Assembly (NCBI GenBank): GCA_903932755.1 | Contig: CAIZHL010000180.1 | Coordinates: 1-5,555, forward strand | DNA length: 5,555 nt | Reading direction: 5' to 3' | From: an uncultured beta proteobacterium | GTDB lineage: Bacteria; Pseudomonadota; Gammaproteobacteria; Burkholderiales; Rhodocyclaceae | Part shown: piece after piece, positions 4,005 through 5,555 of the stretch | Position numbering within the stretch: position 1 is the stretch's first letter | Layout: the number at the start of each line of letters is the position of its first letter | Position numbers and translations under genes: made by a program | Notes under the pieces: model-generated | Database searches by the model: none | What the model was told of the DNA's origin: nothing | The model's input: the letters and a program-made list of their open reading frames with translations, nothing else

Positions 4005-5084
4005 TCAGGGCATCACCGCGGCCTTGAAAAATTTTTCTGCAATATTTGGATCAAGCTGCTTGAGCCGCTTGTAAACCTCCAGCACCTTGCCACGCTGGTT
4101 TGATAGTGCGTAGATGAAGCCCAGACCGGCCCACGCATCGGCATATTCCGGATTGATGCGCAGGGCCTGCTGAAAGGCGTCGATGGCCTTGGCGGACTGG
4201 CCAGAGTTTCCATAGGTGACGCCCAAGTTGTGCCAAGCGATGGCAAGTTCCGGATTGATGCGCAGAACCTGCTGGAAGGCTTCGATGGCCTTGGCGAGCT
4301 GGCCGGTCCCACCATAAGCCATACCTAGACCGGCCCACGCCAATGCATTGCTCGGTTGCGCCTTCGTCCAGCGGCGACTATGTTCGATCAGGGCCGACCA
4401 GTCCTTGCGACTTTCAAGTTCAGCGGCTTTGTTCAGCCACTGTGTCACGGATTGGGCATCCGAGGCAGTCTTGGTGCTGCGTTTCGGCAATTCCTTCACC
4501 CATTCGACGGGAACGGCGAAATTCAGGTTTTGCCCCTCGGCGAGATAGAACGTGGTCAGCCCGACCAGTGCGCCGTTATCGTCGAACAGTCCGCCACCGC
4601 TGGAACCCGGCGAGATGGCGGCGGTGGTCTGGATGTACTGACCGCCTTCGACTTCACGCAGGCTGGAAACAATGCCGTCCGAGAGCGTGAGTTCGAGGCC
4701 CTTGGGGGCGCCGATGGCATAGACCTTTGCGCCGACCTTGAGGGTTTTGCTGCTGCCGACTACGACGGCGGGAGCGCTTATTCCCGCAACGCTGAGGGAG
4801 CAGACATCACGATCCCAATCGGAATAGTGCAGGGTGGCCGGGTACTCCTTGTCACCGATGCGCACCTTGAGCTGGCTGGCGCCTTTTACGACATGGCAGT
4901 TGGTGACCACATCCCTGTCGGGAAGAATTACTCCGCTGCCCATACTCTTGGCCTTGCCGCTGCTGTCGATGTTCCGCACGACGACGGTGCTTTTTGCTGC
5001 TTGCTCGTATACCTCGCCGGGCGTCTTGGCTTCGGCGAAAAAAGCAGCCAGAAGAACAGCGGTGGTCAAGGCATGGCGAAACAT
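4005..5084 (-). CDS. Exported trypsin-fold serine protease with C-terminal TPR repeats
   Basis: A 359-residue predicted periplasmic protein. Residues 1-19 are a signal peptide (hydrophobic TTAVLLAAFF, AEA before cleavage). Residues 24-200 form an HtrA-like two-barrel protease with catalytic His64 in TNCHVV, Asp93 in DWDRDV and Ser162 in SPGSSGGGL; NFAVP at 188-192 forms the usual C-terminal substrate-binding strand. Cys63 and Cys95 sit beside His64 and Asp93 and could form a disulfide. Where DegP-type proteases carry PDZ domains, this one has a linker (201-245) and three consecutive 34-residue TPR repeats at 246-279, 280-313 and 314-347, likely a protein-binding module for substrate or partner choice. 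The ATG at 5082-5084 has AAGGA at 5091-5095. The gene follows that for a Cys-rich exported protein by 47 bases, suggesting shared function. Target unknown. Confidence 0.9.
   Translation of the reverse strand: MFRHALTTAVLLAAFFAEAKTPGEVYEQAAKSTVVVRNIDSSGKAKSMGSGVILPDRDVVTNCHVVKGASQLKVRIGDKEYPATLHYSDWDRDVCSLSVAGISAPAVVVGSSKTLKVGAKVYAIGAPKGLELTLSDGIVSSLREVEGGQYIQTTAAISPGSSGGGLFDDNGALVGLTTFYLAEGQNLNFAVPVEWVKELPKRSTKTASDAQSVTQWLNKAAELESRKDWSALIEHSRRWTKAQPSNALAWAGLGMAYGGTGQLAKAIEAFQQVLRINPELAIAWHNLGVTYGNSGQSAKAIDAFQQALRINPEYADAWAGLGFIYALSNQRGKVLEVYKRLKQLDPNIAEKFFKAAVMP
4146..4349 (-). repeat. Tandem 102-bp duplication encoding TPR1 and TPR2
   Basis: Two adjacent 102-bp units, 4248-4349 (TPR1) and 4146-4247 (TPR2), are highly similar in DNA; for example TTCCGGATTGATGCGCAG recurs at offset 102. 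Their 34-residue products share 23 identical residues by hand count, and end in the same NPE. The third repeat, 4044-4145, is much more diverged. This suggests a later internal duplication of one TPR unit. Confidence 0.85.
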
Positions 5085-5131
5085 TCGTGTTCCTTTCGTG
5101 GTTCAGTGGCAATGCGGGCCGCGACCAGCGA

Positions 5132-5437
5132 TCACTTGACGCAAATGCCATAAATCTGCCCGTTTCTCTTGAGGCATGAAAACCCGATGGTGCAATCTGT
5201 ATCGAATGAGCAGCCGCGAACCTTCTGGGGTTGTGGTTGGGGTGCCGAGTAGTCAGGCTTAGGATTGCCGAACTGATCGCTGGGTTTGACGCAGACGCCG
5301 GTAATATTGATGTCGCCGGACGCCTTCACACACTTGTTGCCGTAGCCGCATTCGTAGTCGTTGTAGCAGCCGGCAAAAGCAACGCCATTGCAGAGGAACA
5401 CGCCTGCTATCGTCAGAACCACCGTTATTGTTTGCAT
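5132..5437 (-). CDS. Exported eight-cysteine protein with two internal repeats
   Basis: A 101-residue protein beginning at ATG 5435-5437, chosen because GGAG lies eight bases upstream (5446-5449) and a signal peptide starts at once. An upstream in-frame TTG at 5467 would add ten unlikely residues. Residues 1-22 are the signal (VVLTIAGVFLCNGVAFA); FAGC could alternatively be a weak lipobox. The mature part holds two cysteine modules: C24-x5-C30-x5-C36-x12-C49 and C76-x5-C82-x5-C88-x10-C99, each ending GVCVK or GICVK. They are joined by a Pro/Gln-rich linker (residues 52-73). Eight even-spaced cysteines suggest two domains with two disulfides each, formed in the periplasm. I do not recognise the family; the pattern resembles small disulfide knots of secreted eukaryotic proteins. 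It precedes the protease gene by 47 bases, so it may be its ligand, substrate or inhibitor. Confidence 0.78.
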   Translation of the reverse strand: MQTITVVLTIAGVFLCNGVAFAGCYNDYECGYGNKCVKASGDINITGVCVKPSDQFGNPKPDYSAPQPQPQKVRGCSFDTDCTIGFSCLKRNGQIYGICVK

Positions 5438-5499
5438 CGCTTGTGCTCCATTGTTCGGATAGTGCAAAAAAGCGAAATCCGGCGAAATGTCATTGATGC

Positions 5500-5524
5500 T
5501 GATCTTCTGATATTGCCAAGATCA
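5500..5524. promoter_or_regulatory. Inverted repeat upstream of the Cys-rich protein gene
   Basis: TGATCTT (5500-5506) and AAGATCA (5518-5524) are perfect complements around 11 bases. On the minus strand a possible -35 element TTGGCA (5514-5519) overlaps one arm, though the -10 candidate 17 bases on is poor. The site could be an operator for the three-gene minus-strand unit. No regulator gene lies beside it. Confidence 0.35.
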
Positions 5525-5532
5525 TATAGCAG

Positions 5533-5555
5533 AACGCCCCCGTGGATTCCTCCAC
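5533..5555. terminator. Half of a hairpin cut by the right window edge
   Basis: AACGCCCCC (5533-5541) is followed by GTGGA (5542-5546), loop TTCC and TCCAC (5551-5555). The inner stem is complete and the outer arm opens exactly like the terminator at 2473, so the missing sequence is predicted to continue with a G-run and GGCGTT. Direction cannot be decided from this half. Confidence 0.4.

Noticed and set aside
4356..5153. 265-codon plus-strand open frame opposite the protease gene
   Set aside because: It is antisense to a gene with a complete catalytic triad, signal peptide and TPRs. Its own product shows no domain and no good ribosome binding site was noted.
5438..5467. Upstream TTG start adding ten residues to the Cys-rich protein
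   Set aside because: It would place charged and polar residues before the signal peptide; the ATG at 5437 has a properly spaced GGAG.
1..5555. tRNA, rRNA, CRISPR array, transposase or phage integrase
   Set aside because: Nothing in the sequence resembled these; the only repeats seen were hairpins, operator palindromes and the TPR duplication.

Overview
The window looks like chromosomal DNA of a Gram-negative bacterium, most likely a high-G+C betaproteobacterium, possibly near Rhodocyclales. The reasons are an OmpR-type receiver of the betaproteobacterial kind, secreted small proteins with Sec signals, sigma70-like promoters and G+C-rich hairpin terminators. The taxonomic guess is inference from protein style, not from a marker gene. 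Composition is uneven. A hand count gives 38/60 G+C at 1681-1740 but 26/60 at 3661-3720, so the right part, and above all the membrane-protein gene at 3449-3958, looks less native than the left.

Left part (1-1140): the start of an ompR-like response regulator gene runs leftwards off the window. From the opposite side of a 155-base divergent control region, which carries a 10-bp-phased TTACAAA direct repeat, a two-gene unit runs rightwards. It encodes a 44-residue exported peptide and a 135-residue exported Gly/Gln/Arg-rich protein, joined by a seven-codon bridging ORF. Middle part (1141-2545): a complete PLP-dependent methionine gamma-lyase on the minus strand, with a hairpin-plus-T-tract terminator just after its stop. 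Upstream of it lie two more minus-strand terminators and what may be the last codons of a lost gene.

The segment 2578-3262 is a compact plus-strand toxin-antitoxin cassette. It has a strong promoter, a perfect inverted repeat as likely operator, an AbrB/MazE-fold antitoxin, and a PIN-domain (VapC-like) ribonuclease whose TTG start lies inside the antitoxin gene. Imperfect direct copies of one hairpin flank it, which hints at how it arrived.

Right part (3449-5467): three minus-strand genes with gaps of about 46 bases. In transcription order they encode an exported eight-cysteine protein with two internal repeats, an exported trypsin-fold serine protease fused to three TPR repeats, and a small membrane protein. 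They may form one envelope-associated unit, with the Cys-rich protein as a possible substrate, ligand or inhibitor of the protease. The window ends inside what looks like half of another hairpin terminator. No RNA gene, CRISPR array, transposase or phage gene was seen, and no gene-free stretch exceeds 300 bases.
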